Of a stretch of 5,095 nucleotides of DNA, positions 1 to 5,071 are shown one piece after another; the stretch's first letter is position 1, and each line of letters starts with the position of its first letter. Made by a program: the position numbers and the translations under genes. The stretch is from Flavobacteriaceae bacterium UBA1903. Its GTDB lineage: Bacteria > Bacteroidota > Bacteroidia > Flavobacteriales > Flavobacteriaceae. A model generated the notes under the pieces. It saw only the letters and a program-made list of their open reading frames with translations. It was not told the DNA's origin and made no database searches. Location of the stretch: the NCBI GenBank assembly GCA_002337605.1, contig DDGL01000014.1, positions 792,777 to 797,871 of the forward strand. The letters run 5' to 3'.

Positions 1-396
1 ACGCCTCACCTACCATATTGGTAACACTTTTAAAAGCACGCTTTGTTCGGCACCCCAGAGTTTTGAGTTTGAAAAGGTGAACATCTATTCTTGAGGATTG
101 AGGAACGCCTCACCTACCATATTGGTAGCACTTTTAAAAGCACGCTTTGTTCGGCACCCCGGAGTTTTGAGTTTGAAAAGGTGAACATCTATTCTTGAAG
201 ATTGAGGAACGCCTCACTTACCATATTGGTAGCACTTTTAAAAACATGCTTTGTTCGGCACCCCAGAGTTTGGGGTTTGAAAAGGTGAATATCTATTCTT
301 GGGGATTGGGGAACGCCTCACATACCATATTGGTAGCACTTTTAAAAACACGCTTTGTTCGGCACCCCAGAATTTGGGGAATAAAAAAAGGTGAAC
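1..396. repeat. Tandem array 1: four ~104-bp direct repeat units, non-coding
   Basis: Four abutting units start with ACGCCTCAC at 1, 105, 209 and 313, an exact 104-bp period. Units 1 and 2 differ at only about three positions; units 3 and 4 carry more changes. Each unit contains TACCA-TAT-TGGTA, the word TTTGTTCGGCACCCC, and a GGTGAA block. AGGTGA at a unit's end can pair with TCACCT at the start of the next unit, weakening to a wobble or four-base match further along. Units 3 and 4 also have a perfect CCCCA/TGGGG hairpin that is decayed in units 1 and 2. Because 104 is not a multiple of three, any reading frame shifts from unit to unit, which argues against a repeat protein. The window starts exactly at a unit boundary, so the array may extend further left. 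There are no variable spacers. Function is unknown; tandem structured RNA repeats are the preferred guess. Confidence 0.93.
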
Positions 397-423
397 AGAT
401 GTTCACCTTTTTTTGCCCCAAAT
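372..423. terminator. Long bidirectional terminator hairpin at the array 1/leader junction
   Basis: The core is GGTGAAC (390-396), loop AGAT, GTTCACC (401-407), flanked by seven A (383-389) and seven T (408-414), so it reads as an intrinsic terminator on both strands. An outer perfect stem, ATTTGGGG (372-379) with CCCCAAAT (416-423), extends the fold to more than 20 paired bases. The left half belongs to the last repeat unit and the right half to the conserved leader. On the minus strand it would end a short transcript started in the leader; on the plus strand it would end any transcript crossing the array. Confidence 0.85.
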
Positions 424-470
424 CTACCATGAACTTAACCTACTTTTGCTAATGGTATTATTCAAATATA
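401..470 (-). repeat. Conserved array leader, copy 1
   Basis: This ~70-bp block is nearly identical to 1122-1189, with only a few substitutions or single-base indels. Both copies sit at the high-coordinate edge of a tandem array. It contains the right arm of the terminator (GTTCACC plus T-run), CCCCAAATC, a TACCAT (425-430) / ATGGTA (452-457) inverted repeat with a 21-base loop, and CAAATATA, which is TATATTTG on the minus strand. Weaker similarity to the other leader resumes at TTTTAGAC (498-505) and GGAAATA (510-516). The arrays beside the two leaders differ strongly while the leaders do not, so this part is either functionally constrained or recently exchanged. Confidence 0.85.
463..470 (-). 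promoter_or_regulatory. Candidate Bacteroidota -7 box in leader 1
   Basis: The minus strand reads TATATTTG, an exact match to the Bacteroidota housekeeping -7 consensus TAnnTTTG, pointing toward array 1. No TTG lies at the expected -33 distance; the nearest is TTC with a 17-base spacer. This copy is therefore weaker than its counterpart at 1182-1210. The same box is retained in both leaders. Confidence 0.4.
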
Positions 471-474
471 TAGC

Positions 475-491
475 ATTCTTAATTTAAGAAT
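475..491. repeat. 17-bp perfect palindrome beside the leader 1 promoter
   Basis: ATTCTTAA-T-TTAAGAAT is perfectly symmetric and lies immediately upstream (minus sense) of the TATATTTG box. It could be a protein-binding operator or simply an AT-rich hairpin. No equivalent palindrome sits at this place beside leader 2. Confidence 0.5.
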
Positions 492-671
492 ATTATTTTT
501 TAGACCAACGGAAATATTATTCGACGAAGTGCTTGTTTCCTACAAAACTTTTATAAAAACTCTTTAAAAGAATCTATAATCTAAGGAAATTTTATAATTG
601 GTTGAAGCTTACTGTCTTGCAGATTTGTTTTAGAAAAGAGAAAGCAACACTATAGCTAATAGAAGTTTTTT
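492..671. other. AT-rich spacer between the two array modules, no gene seen
   Basis: I find no convincing coding frame, tRNA-like structure or clear promoter here. The first part (about 498-523) has patchy similarity to 1226-1251 next to the second leader: TTTTAGAC, GGAAATA and an AT-CG block recur in the same order and spacing. A TATAGC/GCTATA inverted repeat lies near 651-700 and partly overlaps the decayed repeat unit that follows. The rest is unexplained low-GC sequence. Confidence 0.5.
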
Positions 672-750
672 GGCAGTAAATCTTAATACTAATTGCTATA
701 TGCTACCCTAAAAATTTGGGCATAAAAAAAAGGTAAACAAGTGTTTAGAG
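672..750. repeat. Decayed unit at the leader-distal end of array 2
   Basis: GGCAGTAAATC, an ACTAATTGCT block, CTACCC and then ATTTGGGCATAAAAAAAAGG follow the same order as in the intact array 2 units (GCAGTAAA, ACTAGTTACTGCT, CCACCCC, ATTTGGGCAT, A-run, GGTAAACAAGTG). The first half has many substitutions and has lost the GCAGTAA/TTACTGC stem, while the second half, from the A-run onward, is intact. This marks the old end of the array, farthest from its leader. Confidence 0.65.
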
Positions 751-1121
751 TATTCGAAACGCCTTCGCAGTAAACCGTTGCACTAGTTACTGCTCGCCAC
801 CCCGAAAGATTTGGGCATAAAAAAAGTAAACAAGTGTTTAGAGTATTCGAAACGCCTTCTCAGTAAACCGTTGCACTAGTTACTGCTCGCCACCCCGAAA
901 GATTTGGGCATAAAAAAAAGGTAAACAAGTGTTTAGAGTATTCGAAACGCCTTCGCAGTAAATCGTTACACTACTTACTGCTCACCACCCCGAAAGATTT
1001 GGGCATAAAAAAAAGGTAAACAAGTGTTTAGAGTATTCAAAACGCCTTCGCAGTAAACCGTTGCACTGCTTACTGCTCACCACCCCGAAAGATTTGGGCA
1101 TAAAAAAAAAGGTAAACAAGT
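731..1121. repeat. Tandem array 2: four ~95-bp direct repeat units, non-coding
   Basis: The ACGCCTT words begin at 759, 852, 947 and 1042, giving periods of 93, 95 and 95 bp; the short one is explained by a shorter A-run and a lost GG. Each unit has a GCAGTAA...TTACTGC stem (unit 2 starts TCAGTAA) around a more variable loop. It then has CCACCCCGAAAGATTTGGGCAT, in which CCCGA can pair with TTGGG, and an A7-A9 run, followed by TAAAC-AAGT-GTTTA. Read on the minus strand, that last hairpin is followed by CC and a run of eight T, like a weak terminator in most units. The unit length is not a multiple of three and there is no persistent frame. Layout and several words (ACGCCT, CACCCC, GGTRAAC) are shared with array 1, so the arrays are probably diverged relatives. 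Confidence 0.92.
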
Positions 1122-1144
1122 GTTCACCTTTTTTGCCCCAAATC
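1091..1144. terminator. Long bidirectional terminator hairpin at the array 2/leader junction
   Basis: GGTAAAC (1111-1117), loop AAGT, GTTCACC (1122-1128), with nine A before (1102-1110) and six T after (1129-1134). On the plus strand one A-C mismatch interrupts the stem. On the minus strand that position becomes a G-U wobble and nine U follow, so the signal is better for minus-strand transcription. That fits both the leader promoter at 1182-1210 and transcripts leaving the PurF-like gene. The outer stem GATTTGGG (1091-1098) / CCCAAATC (1137-1144) is perfect. Confidence 0.8.
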
Positions 1145-1189
1145 TACCATGAACTTAACCTACTTATGCTATGGTATTATTCAAATATA
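1122..1189 (-). repeat. Conserved array leader, copy 2
   Basis: Near-identical counterpart of 401-470. It keeps GTTCACC plus T-run, GCCCCAAATC, the TACCAT (1145-1150) / ATGGTA (1171-1176) stem with a 20-base loop, and the minus-strand TATATTTG. Differences from copy 1 include one fewer T in the T-run, TTAT for TTTT in the loop, and a missing A. Retention of the paired arms while the loop changes suggests the hairpin matters. Confidence 0.85.
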
Positions 1190-1210
1190 ATTTTTTTTTC
1201 AAACCCACAA
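1182..1210 (-). promoter_or_regulatory. Candidate Bacteroidota promoter driving leader/array 2
   Basis: On the minus strand TTG (1210-1208) is followed by an 18-base spacer and TATATTTG (1189-1182). This fits the Bacteroidota TTG-N(17-23)-TAnnTTTG promoter. Transcription would start near 1176, cross the TACCAT/ATGGTA stem and reach the terminator ending near 1102, giving an RNA of about 75 nt, or longer with read-through into array 2. Confidence 0.5.
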
Positions 1211-1257
1211 TAAGAGTTTTCCTACTTTTAGACAAAGTGGAAATAAAATCGGTTTAA

Positions 1258-1274
1258 AAGTATATTGAATACTT
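1258..1274 (-). terminator. Weak AT-rich hairpin after the PurF-like gene
   Basis: AAGTAT-ATTGA-ATACTT forms a six-base-pair stem just beyond the stop codon; on the minus strand it is followed by a few T. It is too weak to be a confident terminator alone. The stronger hairpin at 1091-1144 could act as backup. Confidence 0.3.
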
Positions 1275-1284
1275 GTTTTAACAT

Positions 1285-3183
1285 TTAATAAGCGCGTTCT
1301 GGGTTGCCTTCATAGAAGTTTATATAGGCTCTATTAACAACACGATTTCCTCCTGCGGTAGGATAGTTTCCTGTAAAATACCAGTCACCCAGGTTTTTAG
1401 GACATGCTTTGTGCAAGTCGTCAACCGATTGAAAGATTAATTTTACTTTTGCATTAATAGTTTCTTCTGAAATAATTTCAGCAATTTTATCTGAAATTTC
1501 CTCGTCTGTAAACGGAGCGTAGAATTCCTGTACGTGGTTAATTACTTCGGCGTCTTTTAATTGAATTTGCTTTTTGCACTTTTCGTAGATTTCTTCAATA
1601 ATGTCTGCGGTACCTCGTTCTTTGTGTAGCTCCAGGGCAGCATTAAAAGCAACAAGATCTTCTAATCTGGCCATATCAATTCCATAGCAATCTGGATACC
1701 GAATCTGCGGCGCTGAAGAAACGACCACAATTTGCTTTGGTTTGAGGCGATCCAGCATTTTTAAGATACTCTTTTTTAAGGTGGTTCCCCGTACGATACT
1801 ATCGTCAATAATAACTAAGTTGTCATTTGGTTTTACAACACCATACGTTACATCATATACGTGAGCCACCAGGTCGTCGCGGGAGCTATCGTCTGTTATA
1901 AAGGTTCTTAACTTAACATCTTTAATAGCAATTTTTTCGGTTCTGATTTTATGCGACTGAATTTCCAACAAGCGTTCTTCTGTTAGGTTTTCGGCTTCTT
2001 TTAAGATCGCTTCGTTCTTTTGTTTGTTCAGCTCATTTTGTGCGGCGTCCAGCATTCCGTAGAAGGATGTTTCAGCAGTATTAGGGATAAAAGAAAAAAC
2101 CGTGTTTTCGGTATCGTAATTAATATTTTCTAATACTTTCGGCATGATCAATCGGCCGAGTTCTTTTCGTTCCTGGTAGATTTCGGCATCACTTCCGCGG
2201 GAAAAATAGATACGCTCAAAAGAACAAGACTTGCGCTCCAGGGGTTCTAAAATTTCTTTCATATCCATAGATCCGTCTTTCTTCATCAGTAGTGCATGAC
2301 CTGGTTCGATCTCCTGAACACTTTCAAAAGGAACGTTGAAAACTGTTTGTATGACAGGGCGTTCGCTGGCCACTACAATTACTTCGTCGTCTTTGTAATA
2401 ATAGGCGGGTCTAATTCCTGCGGGATCACGCAACACAAAAGCATCTCCGTGACCTAATAAGCCTGCCATCGCATAGCCACCGTCCCAGTTTTTGGCCGAT
2501 TTCCGTAAGATCTTTTCCATCTTTAAGTTTTCGGCTATAAAGGGAGAGGCTTCTATTTTGGTCATTCCCTTCGCCTTTGCTTTTTTGTACAGCTTTCGTA
2601 CAGCATCGTCCAGAAAGTGCCCTATTTTTTCCATCACGGTAATGGTATCTGCTTTTTCTTTAGGATGCATCCCGAGCTGGATCAAATTATCAAAAAGCTC
2701 CGTAGTATTGGTCATATTAAAGTTACCTGCAATAATAAGGTTCCGGTGCATCCAGTTGTTGGTACGCAGGAATGGGTGAACGGTTTCTACACTGTTACCA
2801 CCAAAGGTTCCGTAACGAACGTGTCCTAAAAATAATTCTCCTATATAAGGTATCACGCGTTTTTGAGCCGCTACATCGTCTACCAAGCCTGGCATTTCGG
2901 TAAATTCTTTATTGATACGGGCATTTATCTGTCCGAAAATATCCTGAATAGGTTGTGCCTGGTTGGAGCGAATACGGCTTATGTATCTGTCGCCAGGTTG
3001 CACATCCATTTTAATACTGGCAAAACCAGCACCGTCTTGTCCACGGTTGTGCTGTTTTTCCATCATTAGATACATCTTGTTCACTCCGTAAAAAGCAGTA
3101 CCGTATTTTTCCTTATAATACTCCAAAGGTTTTAGAAGTCTTACTAAGGCAATGCCACATTCGTGTTTTAGTGCGTCACTCAT
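1285..3183 (-). CDS. PurF-type amidophosphoribosyltransferase / class II glutamine amidotransferase (632 aa)
   Basis: Probably transfers glutamine-derived ammonia to PRPP to give phosphoribosylamine, the first step of purine synthesis; cytoplasmic. The start at 3183 gives MSDALKHECGIA. Catalytic Cys9 follows a short acidic-ended propeptide, as in PurF enzymes that cut before the nucleophile; the in-frame TTG upstream would bury it. Class II glutaminase signatures are RGQDGAG (48-54), GHVRYGTFG (120-128), GNFN (153-156), GGYA (235-238), RDPAGIRP (252-259) and ASER (272-275). The PRPP-binding loop is VIIDDSIVRGTT (457-468), followed by YPDCYGIDM (496-504). At 632 residues it is over 100 longer than typical PurF, with extra sequence around 55-118 and 375-420. 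The usual GLxKNRY element before RTFI is replaced by KIAIKDVKL, and I see no convincing Fe-S cysteine set. It may be a Bacteroidota-specific PurF relative whose acceptor is unproven, so I leave the symbol blank. There is no Shine-Dalgarno signal and no frame break. Confidence 0.9.
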   Translation of the reverse strand: MSDALKHECGIALVRLLKPLEYYKEKYGTAFYGVNKMYLMMEKQHNRGQDGAGFASIKMDVQPGDRYISRIRSNQAQPIQDIFGQINARINKEFTEMPGLVDDVAAQKRVIPYIGELFLGHVRYGTFGGNSVETVHPFLRTNNWMHRNLIIAGNFNMTNTTELFDNLIQLGMHPKEKADTITVMEKIGHFLDDAVRKLYKKAKAKGMTKIEASPFIAENLKMEKILRKSAKNWDGGYAMAGLLGHGDAFVLRDPAGIRPAYYYKDDEVIVVASERPVIQTVFNVPFESVQEIEPGHALLMKKDGSMDMKEILEPLERKSCSFERIYFSRGSDAEIYQERKELGRLIMPKVLENINYDTENTVFSFIPNTAETSFYGMLDAAQNELNKQKNEAILKEAENLTEERLLEIQSHKIRTEKIAIKDVKLRTFITDDSSRDDLVAHVYDVTYGVVKPNDNLVIIDDSIVRGTTLKKSILKMLDRLKPKQIVVVSSAPQIRYPDCYGIDMARLEDLVAFNAALELHKERGTADIIEEIYEKCKKQIQLKDAEVINHVQEFYAPFTDEEISDKIAEIISEETINAKVKLIFQSVDDLHKACPKNLGDWYFTGNYPTAGGNRVVNRAYINFYEGNPERAY

Positions 3184-3203
3184 GGTATTCTTGAAAGCGT
3201 TTG

Positions 3204-3324
3204 CCCCAACCCTAAAGGGAGCACTTTCTTTTGATTTTAAATTAAATCTCAAGTGCTTTTAGGGAAAGCAAGCAAGAAATTTTTAATTGTACCGTTTTCA
3301 ATCCGACACCCTTTAGGGTCGGGG
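3204..3324. repeat. Imperfect 18-bp inverted repeat pair (REP/MITE-like) upstream of the PurF-like gene
   Basis: CCCCAACCCTAAAGGGAG (3204-3221) and the reverse complement of 3307-3324 match at 16 of 18 positions, with 85 bp between. Each copy itself contains the small palindrome CCCTAAAGGG. In minus sense the distal copy folds locally as CCGACCC-TAAA-GGG-TG-TCGG. The pair fills most of the gap between the kinase terminator and the PurF-like start. It could be a small mobile palindromic element or part of a transcribed leader. Confidence 0.65.
3210..3264 (-). promoter_or_regulatory. Large stem-loop just upstream of the PurF-like start
   Basis: CCCTAAA (3210-3216) pairs with TTTAGGG (3258-3264), and AGCACTT (3220-3226) pairs with AAGTGCT (3251-3257). 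This gives 14 base pairs with a three-base GGG bulge, and an inner GATTT/AAATC stem (3233-3248). It lies about 27-81 bases before the ATG in minus sense. If transcribed it would be a stable 5' leader structure. I found no exact TAnnTTTG box upstream of it, so transcription is not proven; TAGGGTTG at 3214-3207 is one mismatch away and would start RNA inside this region. Confidence 0.5.
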
Positions 3325-3342
3325 TAAGCATATTTTTCAACT

Positions 3343-3367
3343 AAAAACGCCCCGAAAATTCAGGGCG
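3343..3367 (-). terminator. Intrinsic terminator of the PfkB kinase gene
   Basis: On the minus strand CGCCC pairs with GGGCG, extended by a U-G wobble plus GA/TC pairs to about eight base pairs around an ATTT loop (3367-3348), followed by five T (3347-3343). It begins six bases after the kinase stop codon. It should separate kinase transcription from the PurF-like gene downstream. Confidence 0.85.
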
Positions 3368-3372
3368 CGTTG

Positions 3373-4296
3373 TTATGTTAGTTGTATGTCAAATTGTGTC
3401 AAGCTCTTAAATTGATGTAAGCGCTTGTTCACTTCGTCTCTTTTTAAATTTTGCATTCGCTCTGTGCCAAATTTTTCAACACAGAAAGATGCAAGGCACG
3501 AACCGTGAATAATGGCTCGCTTCATATTTTCAAAACTGTAATCTCCGGTTTTTGCTAAATAGCCTGTAAATCCACCTGCAAAGGTGTCTCCGGCTCCGGT
3601 TGGGTCAAATACTTCGGCCAAAGGTAATGCTGGGGCAAAGAACATTTCATCTTTATGAAAAATTAAAGCGCCGTGCTCTCCTTTCTTGATCACCACATAT
3701 TTTGGTCCCATAGTAAAGATTTTCTTGGCAGCGTTCACTAGTGAGTATTCTCCTGAAAGTTGTCTTGCCTCTTCGTCATTAATAGTAATAACATCTACTT
3801 TGGCAATAACTTTTTTAAGATCGTCTAAGGCTATGTCCATCCAGAAATTCATAGTGTCTAAAACCACCAGTTTCGGATCGTCCATTTGGTCGATTACGCC
3901 CATTTGTACCATAGGGTGGAGGTTTCCTAGCATCACAACTTCAGCATCTTTGTAGGCGTCTGGCACCACTGGAGAAAATGTTTCCAACACATTAAGTTCT
4001 GTAACAAGAGTGTCGCGGCTGTTCATATCGTTATGATAGCGCCCACTCCAAAAAAATGTTTTACCGTCTTTAACTATTTCAAGGCCTTCTACATTCATCC
4101 CTTTGTCCTGAAGCATCGTTATGTCTTCTTGTGGAAAATCACCCCCAACTACTGAAACTATAGCGCCATCGGTATTAAATTGTGAGGCAGCCAGCCCAAT
4201 ATAGGTAGCGGCTCCCCCCAGGATTTTATCTGTTTTCCCGAAAGGGGTTTCAATAGCATCGAACGCAACGGTTCCAACGATTACAAGTTTGCTCAT
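3373..4296 (-). CDS. PfkB/ribokinase-family carbohydrate or nucleoside kinase (307 aa)
   Basis: Cytoplasmic ATP-dependent kinase of the ribokinase fold, phosphorylating a sugar or nucleoside hydroxyl; the sequence does not identify the substrate. It shows the N-terminal strand MSKLVIVGTVAFDAI, the substrate-side GGAA (28-31), NDEE (173-176) matching the family NxxE motif, KKGEHGALI (204-212), and signature DPTGAGDTFAGGF (231-243). D237 of GAGD is the expected catalytic base. Length is normal for the family. I chose ATG at 4296: the frame extends to a TTG at 4329, but that lies upstream of the -7 box at 4319-4326 and would not be transcribed from it. There is no evident Shine-Dalgarno signal, as is usual in Bacteroidota. 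LDTMNFWMD (146-154) resembles the unassigned ribokinase-like group common in Bacteroidota, from memory. Its PurF-like neighbour makes a ribose or nucleoside substrate plausible, by inference only. Confidence 0.92.
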   Translation of the reverse strand: MSKLVIVGTVAFDAIETPFGKTDKILGGAATYIGLAASQFNTDGAIVSVVGGDFPQEDITMLQDKGMNVEGLEIVKDGKTFFWSGRYHNDMNSRDTLVTELNVLETFSPVVPDAYKDAEVVMLGNLHPMVQMGVIDQMDDPKLVVLDTMNFWMDIALDDLKKVIAKVDVITINDEEARQLSGEYSLVNAAKKIFTMGPKYVVIKKGEHGALIFHKDEMFFAPALPLAEVFDPTGAGDTFAGGFTGYLAKTGDYSFENMKRAIIHGSCLASFCVEKFGTERMQNLKRDEVNKRLHQFKSLTQFDIQLT

Positions 4297-4318
4297 AGCA
4301 GTGTTTGAAATGAAGGTG

Positions 4319-4326
4319 CAAAGATA
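4319..4326 (-). promoter_or_regulatory. -7 promoter box of the PfkB kinase gene
   Basis: The minus strand reads TATCTTTG, an exact TAnnTTTG match, 22 bases before the ATG at 4296. The expected start of transcription is about 17 bases upstream of the ATG. The -33 element is poor: no TTG lies at 17-23 bases, with TTC at 21 the best candidate. Confidence 0.6.
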
Positions 4327-4385
4327 CAATTTTCCTAAGAAAAAATTGAATGCGAATCTTCGAGAAATAAAAAAGTGTTGAAGGC

Positions 4386-5024
4386 TTACTTCCGTCCAAA
4401 ATCGGCTGGAATTTCACCCCAAGCTTTGGTTTCCCATTTTACTATTTTGGTAGTGTACGTATTGTTTTTTAACCAGTGTTCGGCTCTGGCGACCAACTCG
4501 AACAGTTTTGCGTTTTTTGTTGTTTTCTTGAGTTTAGTATTGCACTTTTTTCGCTTTACCCAGCCCATTGCAATTCGAGAATCTGTATAAAGTATTCGGT
4601 CGCTCTTTTGTTGTTTTAAATAGGCGATACCATGCACAAGCGCCAAAAATTCGCCTACATTGTTGGTGCCTTGTTGAAAAGGCCCCTGGTGAAACAGTTG
4701 CTTTTTGGTCTGCGTGTCTACACCGCGGTATTCCATCTTTCCTGGGTTCCCGCTGGAGGCAGCATCTACTGCTATACTGTACAAATTGGGTTCACCAATT
4801 CTGGCCAGGTCCTCTTTACTTAAAGTTTTCTTTTTGGTGTTTTTGCCTTTATAGTCGGCATACTCCTTATTATAAGCGATCTTGGCTTCGGCAAAAGTAG
4901 GAAACGATTTGTACTGTGCGCCGCTCACTCCCTTTATAGAAAGTTGGCACTCTTTCCAACTGCCAAAGATACCGGCGGGATTGCCATACCATACTACGTA
5001 GAATTTCTCTTTCTTTTTGGCCAT
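4386..5024 (-). CDS. Ribonuclease H family protein with N-terminal viroplasmin-type hybrid-binding domain (212 aa)
   Basis: Cleaves the RNA strand of RNA-DNA hybrids such as R-loops and replication primers; cytoplasmic. Residues 6-52 (KFYVVWYGNPAGIF, SWKECQ, GVSGAQYKSFPTFAEA) match the small N-terminal RNase H1/caulimovirus P6 (viroplasmin) domain, which binds hybrids. A Lys-rich linker (about 53-75) follows, then the RNase H domain (81-212). The four acidic catalytic residues can be placed: D87 in IAVDAAS, E125 in NNVGEF, D148 in LYTDSR and D208 in EIPADFG. SGNPG (91-95) is also typical. The motif set is complete, so the protein should be active. The start at 5024 is supported by a clear AGGAAAGGA eight bases upstream. 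No TAnnTTTG box lies between it and the window edge, so it may be transcribed with an upstream gene or from a promoter beyond the window. The stop is 89 bases before the kinase start. Confidence 0.93.
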   Translation of the reverse strand: MAKKKEKFYVVWYGNPAGIFGSWKECQLSIKGVSGAQYKSFPTFAEAKIAYNKEYADYKGKNTKKKTLSKEDLARIGEPNLYSIAVDAASSGNPGKMEYRGVDTQTKKQLFHQGPFQQGTNNVGEFLALVHGIAYLKQQKSDRILYTDSRIAMGWVKRKKCNTKLKKTTKNAKLFELVARAEHWLKNNTYTTKIVKWETKAWGEIPADFGRK

Positions 5025-5032
5025 AATCTTAT

Positions 5033-5041
5033 TCCTTTCCT
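5033..5041 (-). promoter_or_regulatory. Ribosome binding site of the RNase H gene
   Basis: The minus strand reads AGGAAAGGA, eight bases before the ATG at 5024. This is the only strong Shine-Dalgarno-like signal among the three genes and fixes the RNase H start. Confidence 0.6.
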
Positions 5042-5071
5042 ATTTGGATAAGCGTATATAATTTTATTTTT

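Noticed and set aside
441..448. Plus-strand TACTTTTG promoter box in leader 1
   Set aside because: Leader 2 has TACTTATG here and the TTG spacing is too long (25 bases), so the box is not conserved.
195..452. Open frame of 85 codons across array 1 and its leader
   Set aside because: It runs through 104-bp repeats whose length is not a multiple of three, ends through a terminator hairpin, and has no recognisable protein features.
1..1189. CRISPR array
   Set aside because: Units abut directly with no unique spacers, are about 95-104 bp long, and no cas genes are present.
1..1189. Integron attC/cassette array (AACGCC word recalls some attC sites)
   Set aside because: No consistent RYYYAAC/GTTRRRY core pairs, no cassette genes and no integrase are visible.
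3184..3252. N-terminal extension of the PurF-like protein starting at TTG 3252
   Set aside because: It would place over 30 residues before the catalytic cysteine and would be read through the inverted-repeat stem; ATG 3183 gives a normal short propeptide.
4297..4329. N-terminal extension of the kinase starting at TTG 4329
   Set aside because: This TTG lies upstream of the TATCTTTG box, and the family N-terminus begins at MSKLVIVG.
4369..4392. Terminator after the RNase H gene
   Set aside because: Only a four-base GAAG/CTTC stem that overlaps the stop codon, with a T-run (minus sense) several bases away; too weak.
4568..4900. Plus-strand frame of 110 codons opposite the RNase H gene
   Set aside because: It is a shadow of the RNase H coding sequence, whose catalytic residues are intact.
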